A stretch of 64,000 nt of DNA. Origin: JAWQFO01 sp033436665. Lineage in GTDB: Bacteria; Pseudomonadota; Alphaproteobacteria; Rhodobacterales; Rhodobacteraceae. A model generated the notes under the pieces. The model searched no databases. It saw nothing but the letters and a program-made list of their open reading frames with translations, and was not told where the DNA came from. Positions 51,054 through 59,010 of this stretch are shown here, piece after piece; position 1 is the first letter of the stretch; each line of letters begins with the position of its first letter. The DNA lies in assembly GCF_033436665.1 (NCBI RefSeq), contig NZ_JAWQFO010000011.1, forward strand, positions 55,185 through 119,184, read 5' to 3'. The translations under genes were made by a program, and so were the position numbers.

Positions 51054-51117
51054 TGGTCTGGTCCCTTGTCCGATTGTGAAGAAAGCCGGGGCGGCCGGAG
51101 CCGCCCCGGGATGCGGA

Positions 51118-51456
51118 TCAGTCGCCGTTCCGGCGGCCGTTCGGCCGCGACCAGATGAGGCTGAAGGTCTCCTCGCCGCCCTCGATGACGGTGTCGTCGA
51201 AGAGGTTGGCGTAGATCGGCTGGGTGAAGCTCGGGTCGTCGAGCTTGAGGCTGAGGTAGTCGCGCCCCTCGGCCGAGCGCTTCGACCAGGCGGCGCCGAT
51301 CTCGGCCCGGCCGACGAAGACCCGGTGCGAGGGGGCGTTGTCGTTCGGCGTGCTGTCCTCGCGGACGATCCGGACGTTCTTCGCCTGCACGCTGAGGGTG
51401 ACGATCTCGCCGACGTATTCGCTGCCGGCTTTTTTGAAGGTTCCGATGGTGGCCAT
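51118..51456 (-). CDS. DUF736 domain protein
   Basis: 112 residues: MATIGTFKKAGSEYVGEIVT, VQAKNVRIVREDSTPNDNAP, HRVFVGRAEIGAAWSKRSAE, then LSLKLDDPSFTQPIYANLF. This is the standard DUF736 of alphaproteobacterial plasmids and integrative elements, with no proven function. AAGGAG nine bases before the ATG fixes the start. Confidence 0.93.
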   Translation of the reverse strand: MATIGTFKKAGSEYVGEIVTLSVQAKNVRIVREDSTPNDNAPSHRVFVGRAEIGAAWSKRSAEGRDYLSLKLDDPSFTQPIYANLFDDTVIEGGEETFSLIWSRPNGRRNGD

Positions 51457-51920
51457 GTCGTTTCTCCTTTGGCTCATCCGAGCCCGCGCCCGTCGCGGCC
51501 TCGATGGCGATCGACTGGACCGGGACGAACCGCCGACGCAGCCGCTTGCGGCCCGGAACGAGAGTGGAGGACGGCGGGGACGGTCTTTCTTGGACCCGCA
51601 GGGTCGTTCGCGAGGAATGGGCGATCCGGGGTCCCCGCGCGACTTGTCGCGTGGGGTGGTCGACCAGGGGAAGAAAGTCCGGACCCGCCGTTGCGGCCGA
51701 GGCGGTCGAGGCGTCAGCCGGTCGCGGTCAGATCAGCCCCGGAGAGGCCCGTCAGGGATGCGTGGCCTGCGCCAGGGGAAGGGGAAACTGGCCTGCCCTT
51801 CGGATCGGAGAAAAGTCCGGCCGCGACTGTCGCGATGAGGGCGTTCATTTGCGGGTGGCGGATCGTCGCGGCGACCCGCGTGACGGCTGCCGCGCGGCGC
51901 CACGATGACGGCTTGGCCGC
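51457..51920. repeat. Gene-free, hairpin-rich repeat region
   Basis: No gene is supported. The stretch holds several tight hairpins: GCCGC-TT-GCGGC (51541), GACCC-GCA-GGGTC (51593-51605) and CCCCGCGCGAC-TT-GTCGCGTGGGG (51633-51656). Related pieces AAAGTCCGGACCCGCCGTTG and AAAGTCCGGCCGCGACTGTC repeat about 130 bases apart. The last hairpin resembles CCCCGTCG-CGGG-CGACGGGG at 57605-57624, so both regions carry the same small repeat family. Confidence 0.55.
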
Positions 51921-52898
51921 TCAGGTTGTGACGACGATCTTGCCGCCGGCAGTGTTGTCCTCCATGGCCCGGTGCGCCGCGACGATCTCGTCGATGGAGA
52001 ACGACATGCCGATGGGCGGAGCGAAAACCCCCGCCTCGACGGCGTCGACGACCTGCTGGAGCGGGGTCGACAGGAAGTCGCCGGCGCCACCCGAGTACGT
52101 GGTGAGGTTCACGGCGGTCGGGATGGCGTCCATCGGGCTAAAGCGCTCGAACTCCCAGGCGTTGCCGACCATGCCGGTCATGCAGACCGACCCGCCTGGG
52201 GCGGCGCAGTGCAGGCTGTCGAGGAGCGTGGTGGTCCCGACCAGTTCCAGCACGCGGTCGACGCCCTTCGGATGGCGTTCGCGGACCGCCGGAGCGATCG
52301 CCCCCGTGTCGATCACGACCTCATCCGCGCCGTTCTTCAGCAGCATCTCGCGCCGGTCGTCCCGGCGCGAGGTCGCGATCACGTGCAGTCCGGTCTGTTT
52401 CGCCAGGATGGCAGCCGTCAGCCCGACCGATGTGGTTCCGCCGCGGATCAGGAGCGTCTCGCCGCTCGTAGCGCGCAGCGCGGTGTTCAGCGATCCCCAG
52501 GCGGTCTGCACCATCTCGGGCAGCGCGCCGAGAATCGACCACTCAAGCGTCGTGGAGACTTTCTGGACCTGTCCGGTGGGGACGAGGGTGTATTCGGCGT
52601 AGCCGCCGTCGAACTGACGGCCCATGCCGCCCATTGCGGTGGCGACGGTGTCGCCCTCCGCGAAGCCGCCGTTCGGTGCCGCGACCACTTCGCCGACGGC
52701 CTCGATCCCCAGGACGCGCGGAAACGGTACGTTCGGAGAATGCCCCTGTCGGGTGAACAGCTCCGACCGATTGAGGCCGAAAGCCCGCACCCGGATCAGC
52801 ACCCAGCCCGGTTTCGGCTCCGGGATCGGCAGGGTCTCGAGCCTGAGGACGTCCGGTCCTCCGGCCTCGCGGATGACGACGGCTTTCATGGTGTTCAT
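51921..52898 (-). CDS. Quinone oxidoreductase-like zinc-independent alcohol dehydrogenase family protein
   Basis: 325 residues of the MDR superfamily: MKAVVIREAGGPDVLRLETL, then FGLNRSELFTRQGHSPNVPF, the nucleotide-binding LLIRGGTTSVGLTAAILAKQ near 150, and ISTSRRD-like VIATSRRDDRREMLLKNGAD. Zinc ligands are lacking, as in NADPH:quinone oxidoreductases. It would reduce quinones or enones with NADPH. First cargo gene in the 51.9-56.6 kb block. Confidence 0.88.
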   Translation of the reverse strand: MNTMKAVVIREAGGPDVLRLETLPIPEPKPGWVLIRVRAFGLNRSELFTRQGHSPNVPFPRVLGIEAVGEVVAAPNGGFAEGDTVATAMGGMGRQFDGGYAEYTLVPTGQVQKVSTTLEWSILGALPEMVQTAWGSLNTALRATSGETLLIRGGTTSVGLTAAILAKQTGLHVIATSRRDDRREMLLKNGADEVVIDTGAIAPAVRERHPKGVDRVLELVGTTTLLDSLHCAAPGGSVCMTGMVGNAWEFERFSPMDAIPTAVNLTTYSGGAGDFLSTPLQQVVDAVEAGVFAPPIGMSFSIDEIVAAHRAMEDNTAGGKIVVTT

Positions 52899-53016
52899 CT
52901 CGTGCCCTCCCTTGAAGCGTCACATGAGTGAGACTTCGGCAAACAGCCAGCCCATGTTCGCACCTGGCGCATTCCGCAAGTTGACCGGACGGATGACGCG
53001 CGCCCCATCCGTCCGC

Positions 53017-53349
53017 TCATTCGGCGAACCCGCGCCGCAACGCCGCCAATCGGATCCAGTCCCGGCCGCCGAACGCGATGAGGGCGATATAGATCGAGCC
53101 GCTCTGCACGTCAGGCCGAAACACGATCGTCAGCCGGTGACCGGCTCCGCCGTGCCGCACCAGCCAGCCTGAAAGCGCGCCGCGGAGACGGATACCGGAC
53201 CGGGGGTTTTCCAGGATCGACGCGATCAGCGCATCCACCTCGTCGAGGCGTCGTTCCGCGGCCGCCACGTCGCCCTGGGTCACGTCGACAATATGGTCGA
53301 CCATGCCGATCAGGTCCCGTTCGACGAACGGGTGTCGGACGATCCGCAT
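53017..53349 (-). CDS. parE: ParE family toxin
   Basis: 110 residues of the RelE/ParE fold: RHPFVERDLIGMVDHIVDVT at the start, LDEVDALIASILENPRSGIR in the middle and LIAFGGRDWIRLAALRRG at the end. ParE toxins poison DNA gyrase. It overlaps its antitoxin gene by one base (TGATG). A stability module for the plasmid or for this cargo block. Confidence 0.85.
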   Translation of the reverse strand: MRIVRHPFVERDLIGMVDHIVDVTQGDVAAAERRLDEVDALIASILENPRSGIRLRGALSGWLVRHGGAGHRLTIVFRPDVQSGSIYIALIAFGGRDWIRLAALRRGFAE

Positions 53350-53624
53350 CAGGATCTCGCGCTGACCGCCGCCAAATGCGCGCGGGCGCCGTCGGTCACG
53401 GTGCCGACCTCCCCGACCGGTTCCCACTGGTCGAGCGGCAGCGCGAGTCTTCGTTCCAGCTCCGCCTCCAGAAGCGACCGCTCGCGGTCGCGTTCGGCCT
53501 TGGCCTTTGCAAGCTCGCCGGAAACTGCCGCGCTGACATTCGGGTACTCCCCGGCCTCCACGAGTTCGCGCGCGAAGGCGTAGGCCGCTTCGGTAAAGCT
53601 GACGGACTGTTTCTGGACGGACAT
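53349..53624 (-). CDS. parD: ParD family antitoxin
   Basis: 91 residues: MSVQKQSVSFTEAAYAFARE, VEAGEYPNVSAAVSGELAKA, then a charged helix KAERDRERSLLEAELERRLA. The N-terminal ribbon-helix-helix binds DNA and represses the pair, and the C-terminus neutralises ParE. The inner ATG before SVQKQS is chosen over one 54 bases upstream. Confidence 0.85.
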   Translation of the reverse strand: MSVQKQSVSFTEAAYAFARELVEAGEYPNVSAAVSGELAKAKAERDRERSLLEAELERRLALPLDQWEPVGEVGTVTDGARAHLAAVSARS

Positions 53625-53699
53625 GCTGGCCTCTACTTGGTGCTCCATTAGAGTACCATTCGAAGTAGTGCCGGGCAACCCGAATGCGCGGCGGCCTCA

Positions 53700-53728
53700 T
53701 TGACATACATACCGATTACTCTGTATGT
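53700..53728 (+). promoter_or_regulatory. Promoter/operator of the TetR gene
   Basis: TTGACA (53700-53705) and TATGTG or GTATGT about 17 bases on form a promoter. ACATAC (53703-53708) and GTATGT (53723-53728) are a perfect inverted repeat over it, the shape of a TetR-family operator. Self-repression is likely. Confidence 0.6.
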
Positions 53729-54377
53729 GAGTCTCATTCCCAGACCGACCCTGAAAGACCCCGAGCGCGGAGATGCCAGAACCAGGCTGCTGGAAGCCGC
53801 CCGGGATGTGATCCGGGCGCGCGGGTTCGCGGCGACGTCCGTGGCGGAACTCTGCAAGACCGCCGGCGTCACTTCGGGCGCCTTCTTCCATAACTTCGAG
53901 AACAAGGAGGCGCTTGGTGTGGCAGCGGCCTCCTACTGGGCCGAGACCACATCAGCCTTCTTCGCGAACGCGCCCTATCACGATCACGACGACCCCTATG
54001 ACCGGCTGCTCGGCTACATCGATTTCCGCCGCGAGATCATTCAGGGCGATCCCGCCGAGTTCACCTGCCTGGTCGGCACCATGACGCAGGAGGTCTTCGA
54101 CGCTCACCCTGCGATCCGCGAGGCCTGCGCCGCCAGCATCTTCGGCCACGCGGCGACACTCGAGCCGGACATCGAAGCGGCGATGGCGGCGCGCGGCATC
54201 CGGGCCGCCTGGACGCCCGCGAGCCTCGCCGCCCACACCCAGGCAGTACTCCAGGGTGCGTTCATTCTCGCCAAGGCAACCGGGGACCGCGACATCGCGC
54301 GTGACAGCGTCGACCACCTCAGGCGCTACGTCGAGCTTCTCTTCTCTACCGCAACCCGCGACGGGACACTGCAGTGA
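53727..54377 (+). CDS. TetR/AcrR family regulator
   Basis: 216 residues from the GTG. The HTH is ARTRLLEAARDVIRARGFAA with VAELCKTAGVTSGAFFHNFE and KEALGVAAASYW (about 15-65), and the rest is an all-helical ligand domain. The usual start is uncertain. The GTG lies at the very edge of the putative -10, which would make an almost leaderless message, and earlier frames run through the promoter. It probably controls itself and the VOC-DUF1801-DUF1428-SRPBCC genes downstream. Confidence 0.87.
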   Translation: MSLIPRPTLKDPERGDARTRLLEAARDVIRARGFAATSVAELCKTAGVTSGAFFHNFENKEALGVAAASYWAETTSAFFANAPYHDHDDPYDRLLGYIDFRREIIQGDPAEFTCLVGTMTQEVFDAHPAIREACAASIFGHAATLEPDIEAAMAARGIRAAWTPASLAAHTQAVLQGAFILAKATGDRDIARDSVDHLRRYVELLFSTATRDGTLQ

Positions 54378-54429
54378 TCCCCTGCCCGCAATTCAGACCA
54401 ACACTGCGTTTCACACGGGAGGACCAACC

Positions 54430-54861
54430 ATGGAACCGACGATCTACCTCTTCTTCAAAGGCAACTGCTTCGAGGCGATGACCCATTACGCCGAGGTGCT
54501 GGGCGGCGAGATCTCGGGCGTGTTCCGGAACGCCGACGCGCCGGACGCGGAAAGCCGGATGCCCGGCGGCGATGAAATGGTCAGGAACATGATGATGACA
54601 CTCGGGCACGCGACCGTCATGGCGTCGGACAATTCCGAGGACATGTACGACAAGCCGCAGGGCTTCCGCGTCTCGATCCCCGCCGCCTCGCGTGCGGAGT
54701 TCGACCGCGTCTACGAGGCGCTGGCGAAGGACGCAGTACGTGTCGAGATGGAACCGGCCGAAACGTTCTGGGCGGAACGCTTCGCCATGTTCACCGACCG
54801 GTTCGGCACGCCCTGGATGCTGAGCTTCGACGGCGGCAAGATGGGAGGCGCCCAGTCATGA
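54430..54861 (+). CDS. VOC family protein (PhnB-like)
   Basis: 143 residues: TIYLFFKGNCFEAMTHYAEV and GGEISGVFRNADAP at the start, and AERFAMFTDRFGTPWMLSFD at the end, the PhnB/DUF899-like glyoxalase-fold pattern. Enzymatic role unknown. Overlaps the next gene by four bases. Second gene of the TetR cassette. Confidence 0.88.
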   Translation: MEPTIYLFFKGNCFEAMTHYAEVLGGEISGVFRNADAPDAESRMPGGDEMVRNMMMTLGHATVMASDNSEDMYDKPQGFRVSIPAASRAEFDRVYEALAKDAVRVEMEPAETFWAERFAMFTDRFGTPWMLSFDGGKMGGAQS

Positions 54862-55334
54862 CCGAACTCGTCACCTGCCTCTGGTACGACCATGGCGAGG
54901 CCCGGAAGGCGGCGGAGTTCTACGCCGCCACCTTCCCCGACAGCCACGTGGGACGTGTCAATTCCGCGCCCGGCGATTTCCCCGGCGGCAAGGCCGGAAC
55001 CGAGCTGACCGTCGAGTTCACCGTGCTGGGCCGCGCCTTTGTCGGCCTGAACGGAGGCCCGACCTTCAAACCGAACGAGGCGGTGAGCTTCATGGTCGTG
55101 ACCGAAAGCCAGGAGGAAACCGACCGCTACTGGAACGCGCTCGTTGGCAATGGCGGCGCGGAAAGCGCCTGCGGCTGGTGCAAGGACCGGTGGGGGCACT
55201 CCTGGCAGATCACGCCAAGACTGCTTCTCGACCTGACGACCAGCACCGACCCGGAGAAGGCAGGCCGCGCCTTCGCGGCGATGATGACGATGCGGAAGAT
55301 CGACATCGCGGCGCTCGAAGCGGCAGTTGCGTAG
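54858..55334 (+). CDS. VOC family protein (3-demethylubiquinone methyltransferase-like fold)
   Basis: 158 residues: CLWYDHGEARKAAEFYAATF, ELTVEFTVLGRAFVGLNGGP, CGWCKDRWGHSWQITPRLL. This is the 3-DMU-9-3-mt/PhnB-type VOC fold with W-C-K-D-R-W-G-H-S-W-Q-I. Such proteins are usually named after a methyltransferase, but no methyltransferase activity is known. Directly follows the other VOC gene and ends where the DUF1801 gene starts. Confidence 0.88.
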   Translation: MTELVTCLWYDHGEARKAAEFYAATFPDSHVGRVNSAPGDFPGGKAGTELTVEFTVLGRAFVGLNGGPTFKPNEAVSFMVVTESQEETDRYWNALVGNGGAESACGWCKDRWGHSWQITPRLLLDLTTSTDPEKAGRAFAAMMTMRKIDIAALEAAVA

Positions 55335-55748
55335 ATGACCGGGTCGATCGAGGACTACCACGCCGGCCTCGCGGACAGCGAGCGCGAGGTCTGTGCGCTC
55401 TTGGCGGAGACCATTGCAGAGCACCTGCCCGAAGCGGAGGCGAGGGTCTGGCACGGGCATCCGGTGTGGTTCCTCGATGGGAATCCGACTGTCGGGTACA
55501 GCAAGCAGAAGCGTGGCATTCGGCTCATGTTCTGGAGCGGCGCGGGCTTCGATGAGCCCCGGCTGAACGTCCCCGGTCGGAAGTTCAAAGACGCCTCGAT
55601 CTTCTACAAATCCGCCGACGAAGTCGATCTGTCCGAACTCGACCGCTGGCTGGAGAAGAGCCGGAAGATCGCCTGGGACTACAAGAACATCGTCAAACGC
55701 AAGGGCGTTCTGACACGTCTGAAGACTACCATGGGAGAACAACAATGA
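55335..55748 (+). CDS. DUF1801 domain protein
   Basis: 137 residues: the N-terminal helix IEDYHAGLADSEREVCALLA, then EARVWHGHPVWFLDGNPTVG, SKQKRGIRLMFWSGAGFDEP and SIFYKSADEVDLSELDRWLE. It fits the DUF1801/YdhG-like iron-chaperone-type fold, which has no firm function. It starts one base after the previous stop and overlaps DUF1428 by four bases. Confidence 0.82.
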   Translation: MTGSIEDYHAGLADSEREVCALLAETIAEHLPEAEARVWHGHPVWFLDGNPTVGYSKQKRGIRLMFWSGAGFDEPRLNVPGRKFKDASIFYKSADEVDLSELDRWLEKSRKIAWDYKNIVKRKGVLTRLKTTMGEQQ

Positions 55749-56125
55749 GCTACATCGACGGTTTCGTCATCGCGGTTCCGACCGCGAACAGGGAGAAATT
55801 CATCGAGCACGCGAAACTCGGAGACAGCGTGTTCATCGACCTCGGCGCGACACGCGTCGTCGAGTGCTGGGGCGACGACGTGCCCGACGGCAAGGTCACC
55901 GATTTCCGGGGCGCAGTGAAGGCAACGGCCGACGAAACGGTCGTCTTCTCCTGGATCGAGTGGCCCGACAAGGCAACGCGCGACGCGGGCATGAAGACCC
56001 TGACCGAATGGATGGAGACCCCCGAAAAGGGCGATTCGCGCATGGACCCCGAGAAGAACCCAATGCCGTTCGATGGCACGCGCCTGATCTACGGCGGGTT
56101 CCAGCCAATCGTCGAAGTCAGCTAG
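55745..56125 (+). CDS. DUF1428 domain protein (YbaA-like)
   Basis: 126 residues: MSYIDGFVIAVPTANREKFI, then GATRVVECWGDDVPDGKVTD and FSWIEWPDKATRDAGMKTL, ending MPFDGTRLIYGGFQPIVE. This is the dimeric alpha-beta-barrel DUF1428/YbaA family. Function unknown, often with VOC and SRPBCC genes. Confidence 0.92.
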   Translation: MSYIDGFVIAVPTANREKFIEHAKLGDSVFIDLGATRVVECWGDDVPDGKVTDFRGAVKATADETVVFSWIEWPDKATRDAGMKTLTEWMETPEKGDSRMDPEKNPMPFDGTRLIYGGFQPIVEVS

Positions 56126-56188
56126 GGCGCATCTGAATCCAACAGGGCGCGCAAGTCGGGATGCACGCACGCAAAAGAGAGATAGGCA

Positions 56189-56602
56189 ATGTCAGAAGAA
56201 GTCACGATCAATACCACTGTCATATCATCGCCCGAAAGGGCATGGCAGGCCTTTACATCGGCCGATGCGATCACGGAGTGGAACCATGCCTCGCCGGACT
56301 GGCACTGTCCCAGAGCCGAGGTCGATCTGCGCAAAGGCGGCAAGCACTTTGCGCGCATGGAGGCAAGAGACGGCTCGTTCGGATTTGATTTCACCGGCAT
56401 CTACGACGAAGTCGATCCGCCCCACGCCCTTACTCTGCGTCTTGACGACGGGCGTCGCGCCCGCACGACGTTCGAAGCCGACGGCGACCGCACCCGGGTC
56501 CAAACGGTTTTCGATGCCGAGACGATGAATCCTGTCGAAATGCAGCGCGATGGATGGCAGGCCATCCTCGACAGCTATGCCGCCTATGTCGCGCGGACCT
56601 GA
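56189..56602 (+). CDS. SRPBCC family protein (Aha1-like)
   Basis: 137 residues: ITINTTVISSPERAWQAFTS, DAITEWNHASPDWHCPRAEV, DLRKGGKHFARMEARDGSFG and the C-terminal NPVEMQRDGWQAILDSYAAY. START-like/AHSA1 fold that binds hydrophobic ligands. Last gene of the TetR cassette. Its end overlaps the end of the convergent DUF2493 gene by 19 bases. Confidence 0.9.
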   Translation: MSEEVTINTTVISSPERAWQAFTSADAITEWNHASPDWHCPRAEVDLRKGGKHFARMEARDGSFGFDFTGIYDEVDPPHALTLRLDDGRRARTTFEADGDRTRVQTVFDAETMNPVEMQRDGWQAILDSYAAYVART

Positions 56603-57513
56603 CCCTTCGCTTTCGCGCGGAAATCATACATCGGGATTCCCATCGTCCGCGCCTTGTCGGCGAGATTGTCGGTGATGCCCGAGCCCGGGAAGACGACGAG
56701 ACCGATCGGCACGATCTCGAGGAGCCGGTCGTTTCGCTTGAAGGGGGCGGCCTTGCCGTGCCGCGTCCAGTCGGGCTTGAAAACGATCTGGGTAACGGTG
56801 CGATTGTCGGCCCAGGTGGCGGCGATGCGTTCGGCTCCGCGCGGAGCTCCACCGTGGAGGAGGACCATGTCGGGGTGCTTCGCGCGGACCCGGTCGAGCG
56901 CTTCCCAGATGGCGCGGTGATCCTGGCAGTCGAGCCCGCCGGAGAAGGCGATCTTCGGACCCGCGGGCAGGAGCGGTTCGAGCTCGGCACGGCGTTTCGC
57001 GGCAATATGGTCACGGCTGTCGATCAGGGCCGCGGTCAGCGTCCGGCGATTGACGTGGCTGCCGGCGCGCGGGTGCCAGGTCTGCCCGAGATGGGTTTCG
57101 AAGAGCTCGGCGGCGAGATCGCGCATCGCCTCGTAGGCGCTCCGGCGTTCGAGGAAGGTGACACCTTCGGCGATCAGCGTCTCCAGCTCGACCGAGCGAA
57201 CCTCGGAGCCGTCCTGTTCGCGCTGCGACCGGCGTTGCGCCTGCTCGTTTGCATCGAGGTCGCGATCGATCCGGGTCGCCATGCGGTGGAAGAGATTGGT
57301 CGTCGACCAGAGCAGGTCTTCGAGGTCGGGCTCGAGGCGGGTGTCGCACAGAGTCGCGACGAGGGCGTCGAAGATGTCGGCGACGGCGGTGCGCACCGTG
57401 TCGGCCTCGGGAAGCGGTCGCGAGTCGGGTTCGCCGGCGAAGGGGCGGTGCCCGTAGAGCTGCAGCTCGTCGAGCACGATGGCGGTGGTGGAGCGGGTCT
57501 GGGTCTCGGTCAT
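56584..57513 (-). CDS. DUF2493 domain protein
   Basis: 309 residues. The N-terminal part (about 1-190) is helical. The C-terminal part has KIAFSGGLDCQDHRAIWEAL, VLLHGGAPRGAERIAATWAD and VFPGSGITDNLADKARTMGI, the SLOG/YspA nucleotide-binding pattern of DUF2493. Common on alphaproteobacterial plasmids and elements, function unknown. CCGGAG ten bases before the ATG fixes the start. Confidence 0.88.
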   Translation of the reverse strand: MTETQTRSTTAIVLDELQLYGHRPFAGEPDSRPLPEADTVRTAVADIFDALVATLCDTRLEPDLEDLLWSTTNLFHRMATRIDRDLDANEQAQRRSQREQDGSEVRSVELETLIAEGVTFLERRSAYEAMRDLAAELFETHLGQTWHPRAGSHVNRRTLTAALIDSRDHIAAKRRAELEPLLPAGPKIAFSGGLDCQDHRAIWEALDRVRAKHPDMVLLHGGAPRGAERIAATWADNRTVTQIVFKPDWTRHGKAAPFKRNDRLLEIVPIGLVVFPGSGITDNLADKARTMGIPMYDFRAKAKGQVRAT

Positions 57514-57875
57514 GGTGGTCTCCGGTTCTCGGGACCGCGCGCCTCGCGCGGCCTTCCCGGGCGACGGGCAAGCGGGGGCCGGACGGGCCCGCATTCTCAG
57601 GGGTCCCCGTCGCGGGCGACGGGGTGGAACCGGAGCGGAGCGGAGGACGGCGCAGCCGTTGCGGGGCCGGCCNNNNNNNNNNNNNNNNNNNNNNNNNNNN
57701 NNNNNNNNNNNNNNNNNNNNNNNNNNNNNNNNNNNNNNNNNNCCGGAGCGGAGCGGAGGACGGCGCAGCCGTTGCGGGACCGGCCGGTCCCTGCTCCGAT
57801 CGCCCGCTTTCGGAAGGCCGGAGCGCGCGGCTCACCGGAAGCGAAACGGCGACCATCGTGACGCCACCTCCCCGC
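57514..57875. other. Gene-free region with hairpins and an assembly gap
   Basis: No gene is supported. It holds the leader hairpin of the DUF2493 gene (CCGCGCG/CGCGCGG near 57534-57551 inside GGGA/TCCC), the perfect stem CCCCGTCG-CGGG-CGACGGGG (57605-57624), and 70 undetermined bases (57673-57742) between two repeat copies. Confidence 0.7.
57630..57785. repeat. 43-base direct repeat flanking a 70-base N gap
   Basis: The segment 57630-57672 (beginning CCGGAGCGGAGCGGAGGACG) recurs at 57743-57785 with 42 of 43 identical bases. The Ns lie exactly between. The gap is most likely a collapsed or unresolved tandem array of this unit. Confidence 0.75.
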
Positions 57876-58919
57876 TCACCCCGTCCCGGCATCGAGGGAA
57901 GACGGCACGTCCTCGGGCGCCAGCTGCGGGCGGAGATGGGCGCGGAGATCCACCAGGCCATAGGCACGGAGATCGTCATTGAAATCCCCCAGTCGCGGTG
58001 CGAGACGGCGCACCTCGATCCCGGCATCCCAGGCCCGGGTACCAAGATCGTCCGCGGCCGCAAGTCCCGCCGGATCGGTGTCGGCAGCGATGTAGAGGCG
58101 CTGAATCGTGTCCGGGAGTTGCAGGGCCGCGAGATGGTTGGCGGAAAGCGCCGCGACGACCGGCAAGCCCGGCAATGCGAGGTACAGCGACAGCATCGTC
58201 TCGAGGCCCTCACCGGCCACGAGGACATATTCCGTCTCGCCGATCCGCACGCCGTTCCCGAGAAGGGTGCCCATGGCCTTGCGCGGCGGATCGACGGGTG
58301 CTTTCCGGGCCTTTTCCGGATCGAGCCAGGTCCGGTGCAGACCGGTCAGCTTTCCGTCGGCATCGCTGACTTTCGCCAGCAGGGCGGGCCAGCGTTCGGG
58401 CGGCTCGGTTCGCGGGTGATCCTCGCGCCAGTAGAAGCAGCTCGGGTGGTACCGGAGGCAGGACAGGTTGCCGAGGCGCGTGAGACCGCGACCCGCCAGA
58501 TAGCGTTCGGCGAGCGTGCCCGCGATCGGCTGGCCCATGGCCCAGAGACGACGTGCGGCCTTCGGGGACCCTCTGGAAGCGCGTGACCTGAAAGGAGTCA
58601 CAGCCTCGGGTCGCGGCAGGCTCAGGAAGCGCCGTGCCTCGTCGAGCGTGTCCGCGAGCGTGGCGATCCGCAGATTGGCGGCGATGAGATCGAGGAGGTC
58701 GCCATGCTCGCCCGTTGCCGCGTCGCTCCACTTGCCGGCGGCACCGGGCCCAGAGTCCGGCCCGGTCAGCCGGACGTAGAGGCTGCGCCCGGGCGTGTTG
58801 TCGACGTCGCCGACGGTCCAGTAGTGGCCCTGTTTCCGGCCGTTCGAGAGGTAGTGGCGGCAGACGGCCTCGGCCTCTCGGGCGAGGCGGCGCGAGATAT
58901 CGCTGGCGGAGTTGTCCAT
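57876..58919 (-). CDS. Toprim domain primase-like protein (DUF7146 type)
   Basis: 347 residues. The N-terminal part has REAEAVCRHYLSNGRKQGHY and KWSDAATGEHGDLLDLIAAN, typical of the CHC2-like region of plasmid primases without a full zinc finger. The Toprim core has LVAGEGLETMLSLYLAL (catalytic Glu) and LYIAADTDPAGLAAADDL (Asp-x-Asp). Likely makes primers for plasmid or transferred-strand replication. AGGAGGGAG before the ATG. Confidence 0.88.
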   Translation of the reverse strand: MDNSASDISRRLAREAEAVCRHYLSNGRKQGHYWTVGDVDNTPGRSLYVRLTGPDSGPGAAGKWSDAATGEHGDLLDLIAANLRIATLADTLDEARRFLSLPRPEAVTPFRSRASRGSPKAARRLWAMGQPIAGTLAERYLAGRGLTRLGNLSCLRYHPSCFYWREDHPRTEPPERWPALLAKVSDADGKLTGLHRTWLDPEKARKAPVDPPRKAMGTLLGNGVRIGETEYVLVAGEGLETMLSLYLALPGLPVVAALSANHLAALQLPDTIQRLYIAADTDPAGLAAADDLGTRAWDAGIEVRRLAPRLGDFNDDLRAYGLVDLRAHLRPQLAPEDVPSSLDAGTG

Positions 58920-58948
58920 CTCTCCCTCCTGTCATCTGGATGCGAATA

Positions 58949-58974
58949 GGGGCCCGCCGAGAGCGGCGGACCCC
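58949..58974 (-). terminator. Hairpin between the ParB-like and primase genes
   Basis: GGGG-C-CCGCCG (58949-58959), a four-base loop, and CGGCGG-A-CCCC (58964-58974). On the transcript the bulge becomes a U-G pair, so an 11-bp stem forms. No T run, so it could be a processing element instead. Confidence 0.5.
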
Positions 58975-59010
58975 CAGGTGGCCGGGTTCAGTGCCCTGCC
59001 CTGCTCGACG

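Noticed and set aside
51660..51840. RNase P-like AGTCCGG stretches in the hairpin region
   Set aside because: The pieces GAAAGTCCGG occur twice, but the flanking conserved parts of RNase P RNA are missing and the region is too short.
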